64,000 bases of DNA from Ruminococcus sp. (GCA_017478965.1 JAFVCV010000046.1:1-64000), one strand, 5' to 3'; shown: positions 44,795 to 53,991, counted from the first letter of the stretch. The notes: generated by a model not told the origin, from the sequence alone. Made by a program: numbers and translations.

Positions 44795-46513
44795 ATGACA
44801 GAAATGGAACTTTATAAGCTCTGGTGCGAGAAGGCTGTTGACGACCCGGATCTTCAGGAAGAACTGAAGTCCATCGAGGGCGACAGCGATGCGATAATCG
44901 ACAGATTTTACAGGGATCTTGAATTCGGCACAGGCGGACTCAGGGGCGTTATCGGCGCCGGGGCCTACAGGCTGAATGTCTATACTATAAGAAGGGCTAC
45001 CCAGGGCCTGGCTGATTATGTGAACGGTGCGTTCAAGAACGCTGCCGTAGCTATATCCTACGATTCCAGGATAAAGAGCGACGTTTTCGCCAAGGAGGCC
45101 GCAGGCGTCCTGGCTGCAAACGGCATCAAGGCCTATATCTACACCGAGCTTATGCCTACTCCCTGCCTTTCCTGGGCTGTGAGAGAGCTTGGCTGTCAGG
45201 CAGGCGTAATGGTAACTGCCTCCCATAATCCCGCCAAGTATAACGGTTATAAGGTATACGGCGACGACGGCTGTCAGCTTACTCTTGACGCTGCGAATAT
45301 CGTTACTGAGAAGATAGAGGCTGTGGATATGTTCGGCGGGGCTAAGACCGTTGATTTTGAAGAGGGCCTGAAGAGCGGCATGATAGAGTATATCAAGCAG
45401 GAGGTCATAGATAAGTACCTTGACAAGGTAGCCGAGCAGGGCATACACACAGACCTGGTGGCTGACAGCGGGCTGAAAGTCGTTTACACTCCCCTCAACG
45501 GCACAGGCAACAAGCCTGTAAGGGCCATACTCAAGAAGATAGGCATAAAGGAAGTCACCGTGGTGCCTGAGCAGGAGAACCCTGACGGACATTTCACCAC
45601 CTGCCCGTTCCCGAACCCTGAGATCAGGGAGGCTCTGAGCAAGGGACTGGAGCTTTGCGCAAAGGTAAAGCCTGACCTGCTGCTGGCTACCGACCCTGAC
45701 TGTGACAGAGTGGGCATAGCTGTGCCTGACCCTGAGGGCAACTATGTGCTGTTCTCCGGAAACGAAGTCGGCGCTATGCTGCTCAAATACATCTGCCAGG
45801 AAAGGACCGCTCTGGGCACCATGCCTAAGGACCCTGTGGCAGTAAAGACTATCGTTACCACCGATATCTGCAAGAAGATCGCTGATGAATACGGCGTTGA
45901 ACTGAGGAACGTACTCACAGGCTTCAAGTTCATAGGCGAGCAGATAGGCTTCCTGGAGAAGGACAAGCAGGAAGACAGGTACGTGTTCGGTTTTGAGGAG
46001 AGCTATGGTTATCTGGCCGGCACCTATGTAAGGGATAAGGACGCTGTTGTGGCATCTATGCTGATCTGCGAGATGGCTGCTTTCTACAGGACCAAGGGCG
46101 TTACCCTCCTTCAGGCCAGAGAGGACCTTTACAAGACCTACGGCAACTATCTCCACAGCCAGGAGAGCTTCCAGTGTGAGGGCGCAAGCGGCATGGAGAG
46201 AATGAAGGAGATCATGGCTGATCTGAGAAAGAACGGCCCTAAGGAGATAGGCGGCCTGAAGACCGTTTCCGTAGCAGACTACGTGGCAAGCGAGCAGACC
46301 GACTGCGCCACCGGTGAGAAGACCGTGCTGACTCTGCCTAAGTCTGACGTTCTTGCTTTTGATCTGGAGCAGGGCGCCAGCGTCATCATCAGACCCTCCG
46401 GCACTGAGCCTAAGATAAAGGCTTACTATACTGCGATCGGTGAGACCAGGGCCGATGCAGAGAAGACAGAGGCAGCTCTGAAGGCAGACTTCAAGAAAAT
46501 ACTTGGCTTTTGA
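44795..46513 (+). CDS. Phosphoglucomutase/phosphomannomutase family enzyme
   Basis: The 572-residue protein is an alpha-D-phosphohexomutase of the long Gram-positive (PgcA-like) type. The active-site serine is Ser143 in TASHNP; the metal loop reads DPDCDRVG, the sugar loop GFEESYGY and the phosphate-binding loop PSGTEPK. It interconverts sugar 1- and 6-phosphates, feeding glycogen, wall and exopolysaccharide precursors. Its place next to the EPS cluster supports such a role. GAGGTGA precedes ATG 44795. Confidence 0.94.
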   Translation: MTEMELYKLWCEKAVDDPDLQEELKSIEGDSDAIIDRFYRDLEFGTGGLRGVIGAGAYRLNVYTIRRATQGLADYVNGAFKNAAVAISYDSRIKSDVFAKEAAGVLAANGIKAYIYTELMPTPCLSWAVRELGCQAGVMVTASHNPAKYNGYKVYGDDGCQLTLDAANIVTEKIEAVDMFGGAKTVDFEEGLKSGMIEYIKQEVIDKYLDKVAEQGIHTDLVADSGLKVVYTPLNGTGNKPVRAILKKIGIKEVTVVPEQENPDGHFTTCPFPNPEIREALSKGLELCAKVKPDLLLATDPDCDRVGIAVPDPEGNYVLFSGNEVGAMLLKYICQERTALGTMPKDPVAVKTIVTTDICKKIADEYGVELRNVLTGFKFIGEQIGFLEKDKQEDRYVFGFEESYGYLAGTYVRDKDAVVASMLICEMAAFYRTKGVTLLQAREDLYKTYGNYLHSQESFQCEGASGMERMKEIMADLRKNGPKEIGGLKTVSVADYVASEQTDCATGEKTVLTLPKSDVLAFDLEQGASVIIRPSGTEPKIKAYYTAIGETRADAEKTEAALKADFKKILGF

Positions 46514-46534
46514 CAGATACTGACAGACTTAATG

Positions 46535-46564
46535 ATGCCGCAGCTTTTTCGCTGCGGCATTTTT
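46535..46564 (+). terminator. Terminator of the phosphohexomutase gene
   Basis: ATGCCGCAGC (46535-46544) pairs with GCTGCGGCAT (46551-46560), followed by TTTT. Confidence 0.88.
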
Positions 46565-46696
46565 GCGCCCGAAGGACAGTATGTTTGGCCTGTGAACTGC
46601 ACAAGATAAGTGCAGGCTCTGAAAAAATCTACAAAAAATCACCGGCACTTTTTGTAGATTTTGGCGGGAGAACGGGGACTTTTTTTGATAAAATAC

Positions 46697-46725
46697 TTGA
46701 CAGTATTGCACGCTTATGATATAAT
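46697..46725 (+). promoter_or_regulatory. Promoter of the EPS operon
   Basis: TTGACA (46697-46702) and TATAAT (46720-46725) are exactly 17 bp apart, about 220 nt ahead of the first gene. Confidence 0.88.
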
Positions 46726-46876
46726 TATCGTGTGATTTTGTGCGATTTTGCCGCTTTTTTTCAAATAGTCAGGCGGCATCGGCAGCGGTGTGCGCAGTAA
46801 GGGGCGGCGGCCTGAACTGCGTTTTTTGTCTGCTTTGACCCCTTTGCACATTATCTGTCAGGAACGGTCAAGCTTT

Positions 46877-46926
46877 GTTTTCGGACCGGGAGCGTGAGTT
46901 CAGCCGGATGTCCGAAAACGTTTTAT
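46877..46926 (+). terminator. Attenuator-like hairpin in the EPS leader
   Basis: GTTTTCGGAC (46877-46886) pairs with GTCCGAAAAC (46910-46919) and is followed by GTTTTAT, then the ribosome site AAAGGAGAAGG of the first gene. Position inside the leader, after the promoter, suggests a controlled terminator rather than the end of another gene. Confidence 0.6.
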
Positions 46927-46946
46927 ATTATAAAGGAGAAGGCTAA

Positions 46947-48470
46947 GTGGAGGAAACTAAAAACCTGAATACGGAGCTGGGAGAGGAAGAGATAGACCTT
47001 AATCTGCTGTTCCATGATATAATCAGAGGATTTGTGAAGTATTGGTGGCTGCTGATACTTATTATAATAGTTGCCGGCAATTTGCTGGTCCTTTATACCT
47101 ATGGGACCTATAAGCCGCTCTATGAGAGCAAGGCGTCTTTCTCGGTGTCAACTGAGAGCCAGTATGAGGTGTCCATCGACTACAGCGCAGTCACCTACGA
47201 TAAGAGAACGGCGCTGCAGATGGCAAAGACCTTTCCCTATCTGCTGGAGACCGAACTGCTGACCGATATGGTCAAGTACGATCTTGGCACCAGCACCATA
47301 AACGGCACCATCACCGCCAGCGTTATTGAGAATTCCAACCTCTTCACCCTGTCTGTGAGGAGCAGCGATCCCAACGATTCAAAGATGATACTTGATTCGG
47401 TCATTAAGAATTACCCCTCTGCGTCCCAGTACGTAATGGGCAGCATCAGCCTTAATCTTATGGAGATATCCGATGTCCCCGATAAGCCGGTCAACAGGAT
47501 CAACCTTGCCAGGACCGCAGCAAAGGGTGCGCTGATAGGCGTTTTGCTCAGCGCTGCATTCCTGTTCGCATATGCTATCCTGAGGAAGACTGTCAGGAAC
47601 GAGGCGGAGATAAAGAACAAGCTCAATATGACCGACGTCGGCACCGTGCCGATGGTAAGGTTCAAGCGCAGGGCAGACGGCGAGAAACAGAGAGTCAATA
47701 TACACAACAAGAAGTGCGGCGAGCCTTTCAGAGAGGCCATAAGAAAGATCGCAGTAAGGCTCTCGAAGGAGCTGAGTGCGGACGATAAGAAGGTACTTGC
47801 GGTAGTTGCCGCCTCTTCGGGAGAGGGCAGCTCTATGGCGGCGGAGAATATCGCTGCGGCCATTGCTGAGACTGATAAGTCCGTCCTGCTCATCAGGGAG
47901 GAGCGCACAGATAAGGATATGAGGTTCGACCCGCTGAAAAAGCTCCTTAACGGTGAGTCTAATATGGAGTCCTGCATGAGGTACAGCGAGGGCGACAAAA
48001 TGTATATCATCACTGAGCCTTCGGGACTTCAGGCTCTTAACGACCCTTCGCTGAAGCTGAGCTTTTCCGAGTTCATAGACAAGATAAAAACAAAATTTGA
48101 TTATATCGTCATCGACTCCGGCACAGGCAGCAGCTTTGGCAGCATCACGGCGACCCTTCCGGCAAGCGATGCAGTGCTGGTGGTCATCAAGCAGGATACC
48201 AGTACCGCCTCGGCTATCAGGGAGTTCATCGACCGGATAAGGGACTACGATGTGACTGTCTCCGGCTGTGTCCTCAACGGTGTTGAGGGCGGCTCTACGG
48301 GCTATGGCTACGGATACGGCGGCTACGGCGGATATGGCTACGGCTATGGCGGTTACGGCTACGGCAGGTACGGCTACAGCAAGTATGGCTACAGCAAGTA
48401 CGGCTACGGCAAGAACTATGGCTCATACGGCTCCTACGGCAAAGACACTGAGGACGATGACGATGATTGA
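46947..48470 (+). CDS. Wzz/CpsC fused to a BY-kinase-like domain lacking ATP motifs, with tyrosine-rich tail
   Basis: The 507-residue protein has Wzz chain-length domains: membrane helix 1 (about 33-52), extracytoplasmic part and helix 2 (about 195-212), then a CpsD-like domain (about 255-450). Where active kinases have GxGKST the P-loop reads SSGEGSSM (290-297), with the lysine lost, and Walker A' reads LLIREERTD instead of a D-x-D motif, so it is probably not a kinase. The last 56 residues (452-507) hold 18 tyrosines in GYGYGG-type repeats and end in five aspartates. Translation starts at GTG 46947. It may serve as a phosphorylation platform for the true kinase downstream. Confidence 0.85.
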   Translation: MEETKNLNTELGEEEIDLNLLFHDIIRGFVKYWWLLILIIIVAGNLLVLYTYGTYKPLYESKASFSVSTESQYEVSIDYSAVTYDKRTALQMAKTFPYLLETELLTDMVKYDLGTSTINGTITASVIENSNLFTLSVRSSDPNDSKMILDSVIKNYPSASQYVMGSISLNLMEISDVPDKPVNRINLARTAAKGALIGVLLSAAFLFAYAILRKTVRNEAEIKNKLNMTDVGTVPMVRFKRRADGEKQRVNIHNKKCGEPFREAIRKIAVRLSKELSADDKKVLAVVAASSGEGSSMAAENIAAAIAETDKSVLLIREERTDKDMRFDPLKKLLNGESNMESCMRYSEGDKMYIITEPSGLQALNDPSLKLSFSEFIDKIKTKFDYIVIDSGTGSSFGSITATLPASDAVLVVIKQDTSTASAIREFIDRIRDYDVTVSGCVLNGVEGGSTGYGYGYGGYGGYGYGYGGYGYGRYGYSKYGYSKYGYGKNYGSYGSYGKDTEDDDDD

Positions 48471-49185
48471 TATCCATTCCCACATAATGCCGGGCATAGA
48501 CGACGGCTCCAGGTCCATGGGCGAGACCATGAAGATGCTTAAAATGTCAGCGGCCAGCGGCGTGTCGCTCATTACCGCCACGCCTCATTTCAACCATGTG
48601 TATAACTGGATGAACTACGCTGACCGGCGGTTTTTGGACCTCTTTGAGAGCGTCAGGGAGAACGCAGAGGAGCGGGGCATCGGCATCGAGCTGCGGCTGG
48701 GTATGGAGATAAGGGCTTTCGACGGCATGATCGATCTTCTGGAGCAGGGCCGGCTGCTGACCCTGGCAGGCACGAAATATGTGCTGACGGAGTTTGACGA
48801 GCAGGAGCCTGCAAAGTGGGCGAAAAACATACTGAGAAAGCTGCTGAGCGCCGGCTATATACCTGTGGTGGCCCACCCGGAAAGGTATGATTTTGTGGGC
48901 GAGGACCCGTGGCAGGTCAGCGACTGGCTCGAGGACGGGTGCCTTATACAGATAACCCGTGGCAGCATGACGGGCAGCTACGGTCCTATGGCCAAGGAGC
49001 TTTCTGACCTTTTTCTGGAGGAGGGCTTTGTGACCTGCGTGGCCAGCGACTGCCACCGTCCCGACAGGCGCACGCCGGAGATGACGTCCGGCTATGAGTA
49101 TCTCAGGGACAGGTATTCAGAAAGACTGGCTGAAAGGCTCATGACGGTGAATCCCGGCAGGATAGTCAGGGGCGAAAGGATATAA
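48463..49185 (+). CDS. cpsB: CpsB-type PHP-family tyrosine phosphatase
   Basis: The 240-residue protein has the PHP metal ligands in order: IDIHSHIMPGIDDG (first motif), TATPHF, GMEIR, AHPERY and ASDCHRP. CpsB/Wzb-like phosphatases of this type remove phosphate from the tyrosine tail of BY-kinases. I chose ATG 48463, overlapping the previous gene by 8 nt; another ATG lies at 48457. The overlap with the tyrosine-tail gene suggests tight coupling of substrate and phosphatase. Confidence 0.93.
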   Translation: MIDIHSHIMPGIDDGSRSMGETMKMLKMSAASGVSLITATPHFNHVYNWMNYADRRFLDLFESVRENAEERGIGIELRLGMEIRAFDGMIDLLEQGRLLTLAGTKYVLTEFDEQEPAKWAKNILRKLLSAGYIPVVAHPERYDFVGEDPWQVSDWLEDGCLIQITRGSMTGSYGPMAKELSDLFLEEGFVTCVASDCHRPDRRTPEMTSGYEYLRDRYSERLAERLMTVNPGRIVRGERI

Positions 49186-49221
49186 AGACAAACGTCAGGA
49201 AAATGAGAGAGGAAAGATATA

Positions 49222-50046
49222 ATGCATTATCTTAGGCTTGCAGTTATAGTGCTGTTCGTGGTGTCGGCAGGACTTTTCGCTGTGACGGAGTTCAATGCCA
49301 GGGCAGGCAAGGACAGCGTCCCGCCGGAGCTGACCGCAGACAGCGAGTATATAGAGATGAGCGTCAATGACCCGGAGGATAAGCTCATGGAAGGCGTAAG
49401 GGCCACGGACGCAAGGGACGGAGAACTGACCGACAGGATACTCATGGCGGACGAGTCCTTCTTCATGGAAAAAGGCGAGTGTACAGTGAACTACGTGGTC
49501 TTCGACTATTCCAACAACTACAGCACCCTTTCAAGGACCGTGAGATATACCGATTACAGGTCGCCCAGGTTCGTGCTTAAAGAACCGCTGGTCTTCTCGG
49601 TGGGGAGCAATATAAAGTATATGGACAAGATAAACGCCGATGATGTGCTGGACGGAGAGATAAGCAATAAGATAAGGATAATCTCCAGCACCGTCAGCAA
49701 CTATTCAGAGGGCGTCTATCCCGTAAGGCTGGAGGTCATCAACAGCCACGGCGATAAGTCCCAGGTGGATATCAACGTGGTGGTAAGGAGCGGCGTCAGC
49801 GACGCCATGGTGGAGCTTTCGGACTACGTGGTCTATACCCGTGTGGGGGAGGAGTTCGACCCCTATTCACTTATTACCGACGTGAAGGACAGCCAGGGCG
49901 AGTCCATTCCCAATTCCACGGTGGTCATAAGGGGCATGGTGGATACGAACGTTCCTGGGTGCTATACCCTGATGTATACCTATGAGAACGGTACAGCTAT
50001 CGACGGCGTGTATCTGACCGTAGTTGTGGAGGATGAGCAGCAGTGA
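49222..50046 (+). CDS. Membrane-anchored protein with Ig-like (DUF5011-type) repeats
   Basis: The 274-residue protein has an N-terminal membrane anchor or uncleaved signal (about residues 5-22) and then three beta-sandwich repeats with the recurring pattern DGELTDRI / DGEISNKI and a Y..NY turn, as in DUF5011 and cadherin-like Ig domains. It should face the cell surface. Its stop overlaps the next gene start (GTGA at 50043-50046). Its place between phosphatase and kinase suggests that it belongs to the EPS secretion machinery, but no known homologue of EPS clusters comes to mind. Confidence 0.7.
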   Translation: MHYLRLAVIVLFVVSAGLFAVTEFNARAGKDSVPPELTADSEYIEMSVNDPEDKLMEGVRATDARDGELTDRILMADESFFMEKGECTVNYVVFDYSNNYSTLSRTVRYTDYRSPRFVLKEPLVFSVGSNIKYMDKINADDVLDGEISNKIRIISSTVSNYSEGVYPVRLEVINSHGDKSQVDINVVVRSGVSDAMVELSDYVVYTRVGEEFDPYSLITDVKDSQGESIPNSTVVIRGMVDTNVPGCYTLMYTYENGTAIDGVYLTVVVEDEQQ

Positions 50047-51407
50047 GGGAAGAAAAAACAATAGACCTTGAGCATATCAACCCGTATCTGGTGGTCAAGC
50101 GTGTCATGAGGACCCTGTGGATGCCGATAGTGACCGTCATAAGCGTCTGGCTGCTCATAGGGGCCTGCCAGAACCTGCTGTTCCGGCCTAAGTACAGGTC
50201 AGGGGCCATGATGGTGGTAACTGCCAAGAACGGCGGCAGCACCATCAATTCACTGACTACTACCAGCGATATGGCGAAGATATTCGCAGATGTTTTCCAG
50301 AGCGATATGCTGAAAAATAAAGTGGCTGCGGAGCTGGGTGTCTCTAAGCTTGACGGCACAGTGGTCACTGAGGCGATACCTGAGACTAACCTTTTCAGGG
50401 TCAGCTACGATGCGGACAGCCCCGAAGCGGCTTTCAGGACCCTGAACCTAATTATCAAATACCATTCCGAGTTTTCTGAGGACCTTTTCGGTGCGGCGGT
50501 CATCGAAGTAATAAAATCGCCGAACGTTCCTGTCGAACCGATAAATTCCTTTATCAGCTCCAGGAGGAGGATGCTGTTCTCGATCATGGGCGGCGTGCTG
50601 GTAATGGGCATAATAATATTCTTAGCTATGATAGAAGACTCTGTCCAGACTGTTTCGGGCGCTAAGGATATGATAGACGGCAAGCTCTATTCAGTGATAC
50701 CGTATGAGAAGAAAAAGGCCACAAGGAAGAAGACCTCGATACTCATTTCCAACAGCAGCGCCAGTCTGCCCTATGTGGAAGTGTTCAAGAACCTCGGGGC
50801 AGTTATCGACCACAAGATGAGGAGAAGGAGACAGAAGGTGATCCTTGTCAGCTCCTCGGTGGAGAACGAGGGCAAGTCTACAGTCTCCTCGAACCTGGCT
50901 CTGGCTCTTTCAGAAAGGGGCCGAAGCGTGCTGCTGGTGGACTGCGACTTCAGAAAGCCCGCTGTCCATAAGATATTCGATATGCAGAACAAGATCGAGC
51001 AGGACCTGTGTAAGTACCTGCTGGACGGCGCACAGGGAGAGTATAAGGTATCAAAATTCGGCAGGCTGGACCTTGCCATAAGCAAGAACGGCAGCAGCAA
51101 CGCCGTCAAGCTGGTCCATTCAGATGAACTGAAGACCTTCCTGGAAAGAATGAGGAAGAACTATGATTATATAATTCTGGACTCTGCGCCGATAGTCATA
51201 ATCTCCGATACCGAGGTCATCGCTAATATCAGCGACTTCCCGCTGCTGGTAGTAAGACAGGGACTGGTGCCCGCCGGAGTCATAAACAGCTGTATCGACA
51301 GTATTTCCGGCAGTGAGGATAGGTCCGTGGGCTATGTACTGAACTATTACAGAAAATTCGGCAGCAGCAAGGACGCTAAACACCTTGCCGAGCACAGGAG
51401 CAGATAA
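50043..51407 (+). CDS. Wzz/BY-kinase (CpsC-CpsD fusion), ATP motifs intact
   Basis: The 454-residue protein has a Wzz part with membrane helices at about 27-45 and 176-195, and a cytoplasmic tyrosine-kinase part with Walker A SSVENEGKST (271-280), Walker A' VLLVDCDFRKP (296-306) and Walker B YIILDSAP. In BY-kinases the tyrosine cluster usually follows at the C-terminus; here the last 25 residues have only the pair YY and one Y before. It therefore looks like an active kinase without its own tail. GTG 50043 overlaps the previous stop by four bases. Confidence 0.92.
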   Translation: MREEKTIDLEHINPYLVVKRVMRTLWMPIVTVISVWLLIGACQNLLFRPKYRSGAMMVVTAKNGGSTINSLTTTSDMAKIFADVFQSDMLKNKVAAELGVSKLDGTVVTEAIPETNLFRVSYDADSPEAAFRTLNLIIKYHSEFSEDLFGAAVIEVIKSPNVPVEPINSFISSRRRMLFSIMGGVLVMGIIIFLAMIEDSVQTVSGAKDMIDGKLYSVIPYEKKKATRKKTSILISNSSASLPYVEVFKNLGAVIDHKMRRRRQKVILVSSSVENEGKSTVSSNLALALSERGRSVLLVDCDFRKPAVHKIFDMQNKIEQDLCKYLLDGAQGEYKVSKFGRLDLAISKNGSSNAVKLVHSDELKTFLERMRKNYDYIILDSAPIVIISDTEVIANISDFPLLVVRQGLVPAGVINSCIDSISGSEDRSVGYVLNYYRKFGSSKDAKHLAEHRSR

Positions 51408-51419
51408 CACAGAGCTTTT

Positions 51420-51453
51420 ACAGACCGGCATCAAACTGCCGGCCTGTGTTTTT
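51420..51453 (+). terminator. Terminator after the kinase gene
   Basis: ACAGACCGGCA pairs with TGCCGGCCTGT (one mismatch), followed by GTTTTTC. Confidence 0.8.
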
Positions 51454-51544
51454 CTGGTCAGAGCAGGATATTGACAGTGATTGCCGTATCCGGCACTTAC
51501 AAGTGACAAATAATGCCAAACAGATGAAAAAAGCCATAACTGTG

Positions 51545-51573
51545 TTGACAGGGAGAAAAAATAATGCTATAAT
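51545..51573 (+). promoter_or_regulatory. Perfect consensus promoter of the dehydratase gene
   Basis: TTGACA (51545-51550) and TATAAT (51568-51573) are 17 bp apart. The leader contains a small CCGCC/GGCGG hairpin at 51604-51617 and a 13-codon open frame at 51646-51687. Confidence 0.88.
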
Positions 51574-51645
51574 ACAAGATGTAGTGTTGTAAAGGTAATA
51601 AGACCGCCCTCAGGCGGATAAAGATAAGATGGGGGAAATGACAAA

Positions 51646-51687
51646 ATGAATGATCTAAGGCCGTTGAATGACAAGATACGGCAGTAA
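51646..51687 (+). CDS. Possible 13-codon leader peptide
   Basis: ATG 51646 lies 8 nt behind GGGGGAA and runs to TAA 51687, encoding MNDLRPLNDKIRQ, 15 nt before the start of the dehydratase gene. The region is in the leader after a consensus promoter. No family is known and it may be chance. Confidence 0.25.
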   Translation: MNDLRPLNDKIRQ

Positions 51688-51702
51688 AGGAAGTACTATC
51701 TG

Positions 51703-53733
51703 ATGGATAATAATGCAAATAATGCAAAAAAACCTAAGGGCCTCAAACACTGGGTCAGCGTAGCCTTATATCTTATGGTCTATGATGCGATAGCTGTTTC
51801 ACTGTCATATTTCGTGGCCTTGTGGTTCAGGTTCGACTGCGAATACAGAGCTATACCTATAAAGTATAAGATGGCCTGGGCGAAGTTCGTGCCTATATAT
51901 ATCGTTTTCTGTCTGCTTTGTTTTGAATTCATGAAGCTCTATAAGAGCATATGGCGGTTCGCCAGTGAGAGCGAGCTGGTGAGGACCATCATCTCCACAG
52001 CGGTCACGGCGGTGTTCCATATGGTGTTCATTACGGTGCTGTTCCAGAGAATGCCTATTTCCTATTATATCATAGGACCGGTGTTCCAGTTTATATTGGT
52101 CATAAGCATCAGGTTCGCCTATAGGTTCATACTGCTGCTGAAAAAGGACAGCCGTTTCAGGACCGGCTCTGCGGGGGAAACTAATAACGTCATGATAATC
52201 GGCGCAGGCGCTGCGGGCAGAATGATACTCAGAGACATCAACAGCGCCAAGGAGGTCGGAGACAAGGCCGTCTGCATAATCGACGATAACCCTAACAAAT
52301 GGGGGAGATATATCGACGGCGTCCCTGTTGTGGGGGGACGGGATTCTATAATGGAAAGCGTCGATAAGTACAGCATCAGAAAAATATTCATCGCTATCCC
52401 CTCGGCTACAGTGGCCGAGAGGAGGGATATACTGAATATCTGTCAGGTTACAGGCTGCGAGCTGAAAAACCTGCCGGGTATGTATCAGCTGGTAAACGGT
52501 GAAGTCAGCGTTTCAAGCCTTAAAGACGTTTCCATTGAGGACCTGCTGGGAAGAGAGCCGATAAAGGTGGAGATGAACGAGGTCTTTGATTTCATACGTG
52601 GCAAGACAGTTCTTGTCACCGGCGGCGGCGGCTCCATAGGCAGCGAGCTTTGCCGTCAGGTAGCCGCACATAATCCTGAGAGGCTGATAATATTCGATGT
52701 TTATGAGAACAATGCCTATTCTATCCAGCTGGAGCTGAAAGAGACTCACCCCGAGCTGGACCTGGTAACGCTTATCGGCTCCGTCAGGGATTCCAGGAAG
52801 ATGTTCCAGGTGTTCAAACACTACCGGCCTGATATCGTATATCATGCCGCTGCCCATAAGCACGTCCCCCTCATGGAGGACAGCCCATGTGAGGCTATCA
52901 AAAACAACGCCATCGGCACCTATAAGACCGCCTATGCGGCTATGGTCCACGGGTGTAAGAGGTTCGTGCTCATATCCACGGATAAGGCAGTCAATCCCAC
53001 AAATATCATGGGCGCCAGCAAGCGGCTGTGCGAGATGATAATACAGAGCTTTGACGCCAAGATAAAGGAGGGCAGGGCGGACGAGATACCGCAGCTGTTC
53101 ACCCACCTAACAAAGACCAAGGACGGCAGGGAAAAGCTGGATATCAATAAGAACAGGGAGTTCTTCAGGAGCATCAAGACCGAGTTCGTGGCTGTCCGTT
53201 TCGGTAATGTCCTTGGAAGCAACGGTTCTGTTATCCCTATATTCAAGAAACAGATCGAGAAGGGCGGCCCTGTGACCGTCACCCACCCGGATATAATAAG
53301 GTATTTTATGACCATACCCGAGGCGGTGAGTCTGGTGCTGTTAGCCGGCACATATGCCAAGGGCGGCGAGATATTCGTACTTGATATGGGAAGCCCCGTG
53401 AAGATAGATACTTTAGCCCGCAACCTTATCAGGCTCTCCGGACTTAAACCTGATGTGGATATCAAGGTGGAATATACAGGCCTGAGGCCCGGCGAAAAGC
53501 TCTATGAGGAAAAGCTCATGGCTGAGGAGGGCCTGCAAAAGACCGAGAATGAGAAGATACACATAGGCTGCCCTATACCCTTTGACAAGGAAGAATTCCT
53601 GAAAGACCTGGATAAACTCATGCAGACCGCCTACGCCAACGATCCGAATATCAGGCGGATGGTGGCAGCGATGGTATCGACCTACAAGCCCGCCGGTATT
53701 TTTGACGATGAGTTTGACACGGCCACGGTATGA
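51703..53733 (+). CDS. CapD/FlaA1-type membrane NDP-sugar dehydratase/epimerase
   Basis: The 676-residue protein has four N-terminal membrane helices (about 15-135), a first Rossmann fold with GAGAAGRM and a second with the extended SDR motif TGGGGSIGSELC. The catalytic area reads STDKAVNPTNIMGASKR, where the usual tyrosine of YxxxK is replaced by Met, as in other membrane-bound 4,6-dehydratases (PglF, CapD). Such enzymes make UDP-4-keto-6-deoxy-sugars for capsule, EPS or glycan building blocks. It has its own strong promoter, separate from the kinase operon. Confidence 0.92.
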   Translation: MDNNANNAKKPKGLKHWVSVALYLMVYDAIAVSLSYFVALWFRFDCEYRAIPIKYKMAWAKFVPIYIVFCLLCFEFMKLYKSIWRFASESELVRTIISTAVTAVFHMVFITVLFQRMPISYYIIGPVFQFILVISIRFAYRFILLLKKDSRFRTGSAGETNNVMIIGAGAAGRMILRDINSAKEVGDKAVCIIDDNPNKWGRYIDGVPVVGGRDSIMESVDKYSIRKIFIAIPSATVAERRDILNICQVTGCELKNLPGMYQLVNGEVSVSSLKDVSIEDLLGREPIKVEMNEVFDFIRGKTVLVTGGGGSIGSELCRQVAAHNPERLIIFDVYENNAYSIQLELKETHPELDLVTLIGSVRDSRKMFQVFKHYRPDIVYHAAAHKHVPLMEDSPCEAIKNNAIGTYKTAYAAMVHGCKRFVLISTDKAVNPTNIMGASKRLCEMIIQSFDAKIKEGRADEIPQLFTHLTKTKDGREKLDINKNREFFRSIKTEFVAVRFGNVLGSNGSVIPIFKKQIEKGGPVTVTHPDIIRYFMTIPEAVSLVLLAGTYAKGGEIFVLDMGSPVKIDTLARNLIRLSGLKPDVDIKVEYTGLRPGEKLYEEKLMAEEGLQKTENEKIHIGCPIPFDKEEFLKDLDKLMQTAYANDPNIRRMVAAMVSTYKPAGIFDDEFDTATV

Positions 53734-53761
53734 TGTGTGCATAACTGAATAATGCTTTTTA

Positions 53762-53797
53762 TCCTCTCTCTGCCGCTGGCAGAGGGAGGATAGTGTT
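53762..53797 (+). terminator. Terminator of the dehydratase gene
   Basis: TCCTCTCTCTGCC pairs with GGCAGAGGGAGGA (one mismatch) around GCT, followed by TAGTGTTTT. Confidence 0.8.
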
Positions 53798-53991
53798 TTA
53801 TGAACGTTTTGCTGTGGGCTGTGTATCCGGCGGACTGCATAAAAGATAAAAGGACGGACTGTACAAAAACATGATTTTTGTTTTGACTAAATAATATTGG
53901 GTTATAAGTTGTATAAAATCATACAGCTTTACGGTGCAGAAGTGCTGAGGGTGAAAAACGTTTTTCAGTTTCAAGAAAAAGGAGATAGGAT

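Larger units (their letters stand above)
46514..46946. other. Intergenic stretch with terminator, promoter and a leader
   Basis: This 433-nt gap has the mutase terminator (46535-46564), a strong promoter (46697-46725) and a leader of about 215 nt ahead of the EPS operon. The leader is GC-rich with the hairpin at 46877-46926. I see no gene; the short open frames here cross the terminator and have no ribosome site. Confidence 0.6.

Noticed and set aside
44702..46156. 484-codon frame antisense to the phosphohexomutase
   Set aside because: Long only because the sense strand is GC-biased and lacks certain codons; the sense gene has all catalytic motifs.
46510..46719. 69-codon frame after the phosphohexomutase
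   Set aside because: It spans a strong terminator and ends at the next promoter.
48296..48440. Tandem GGCTACGGC-type repeats considered as CRISPR or minisatellite
   Set aside because: The repeat unit is in frame and encodes the tyrosine tail; there are no spacers.
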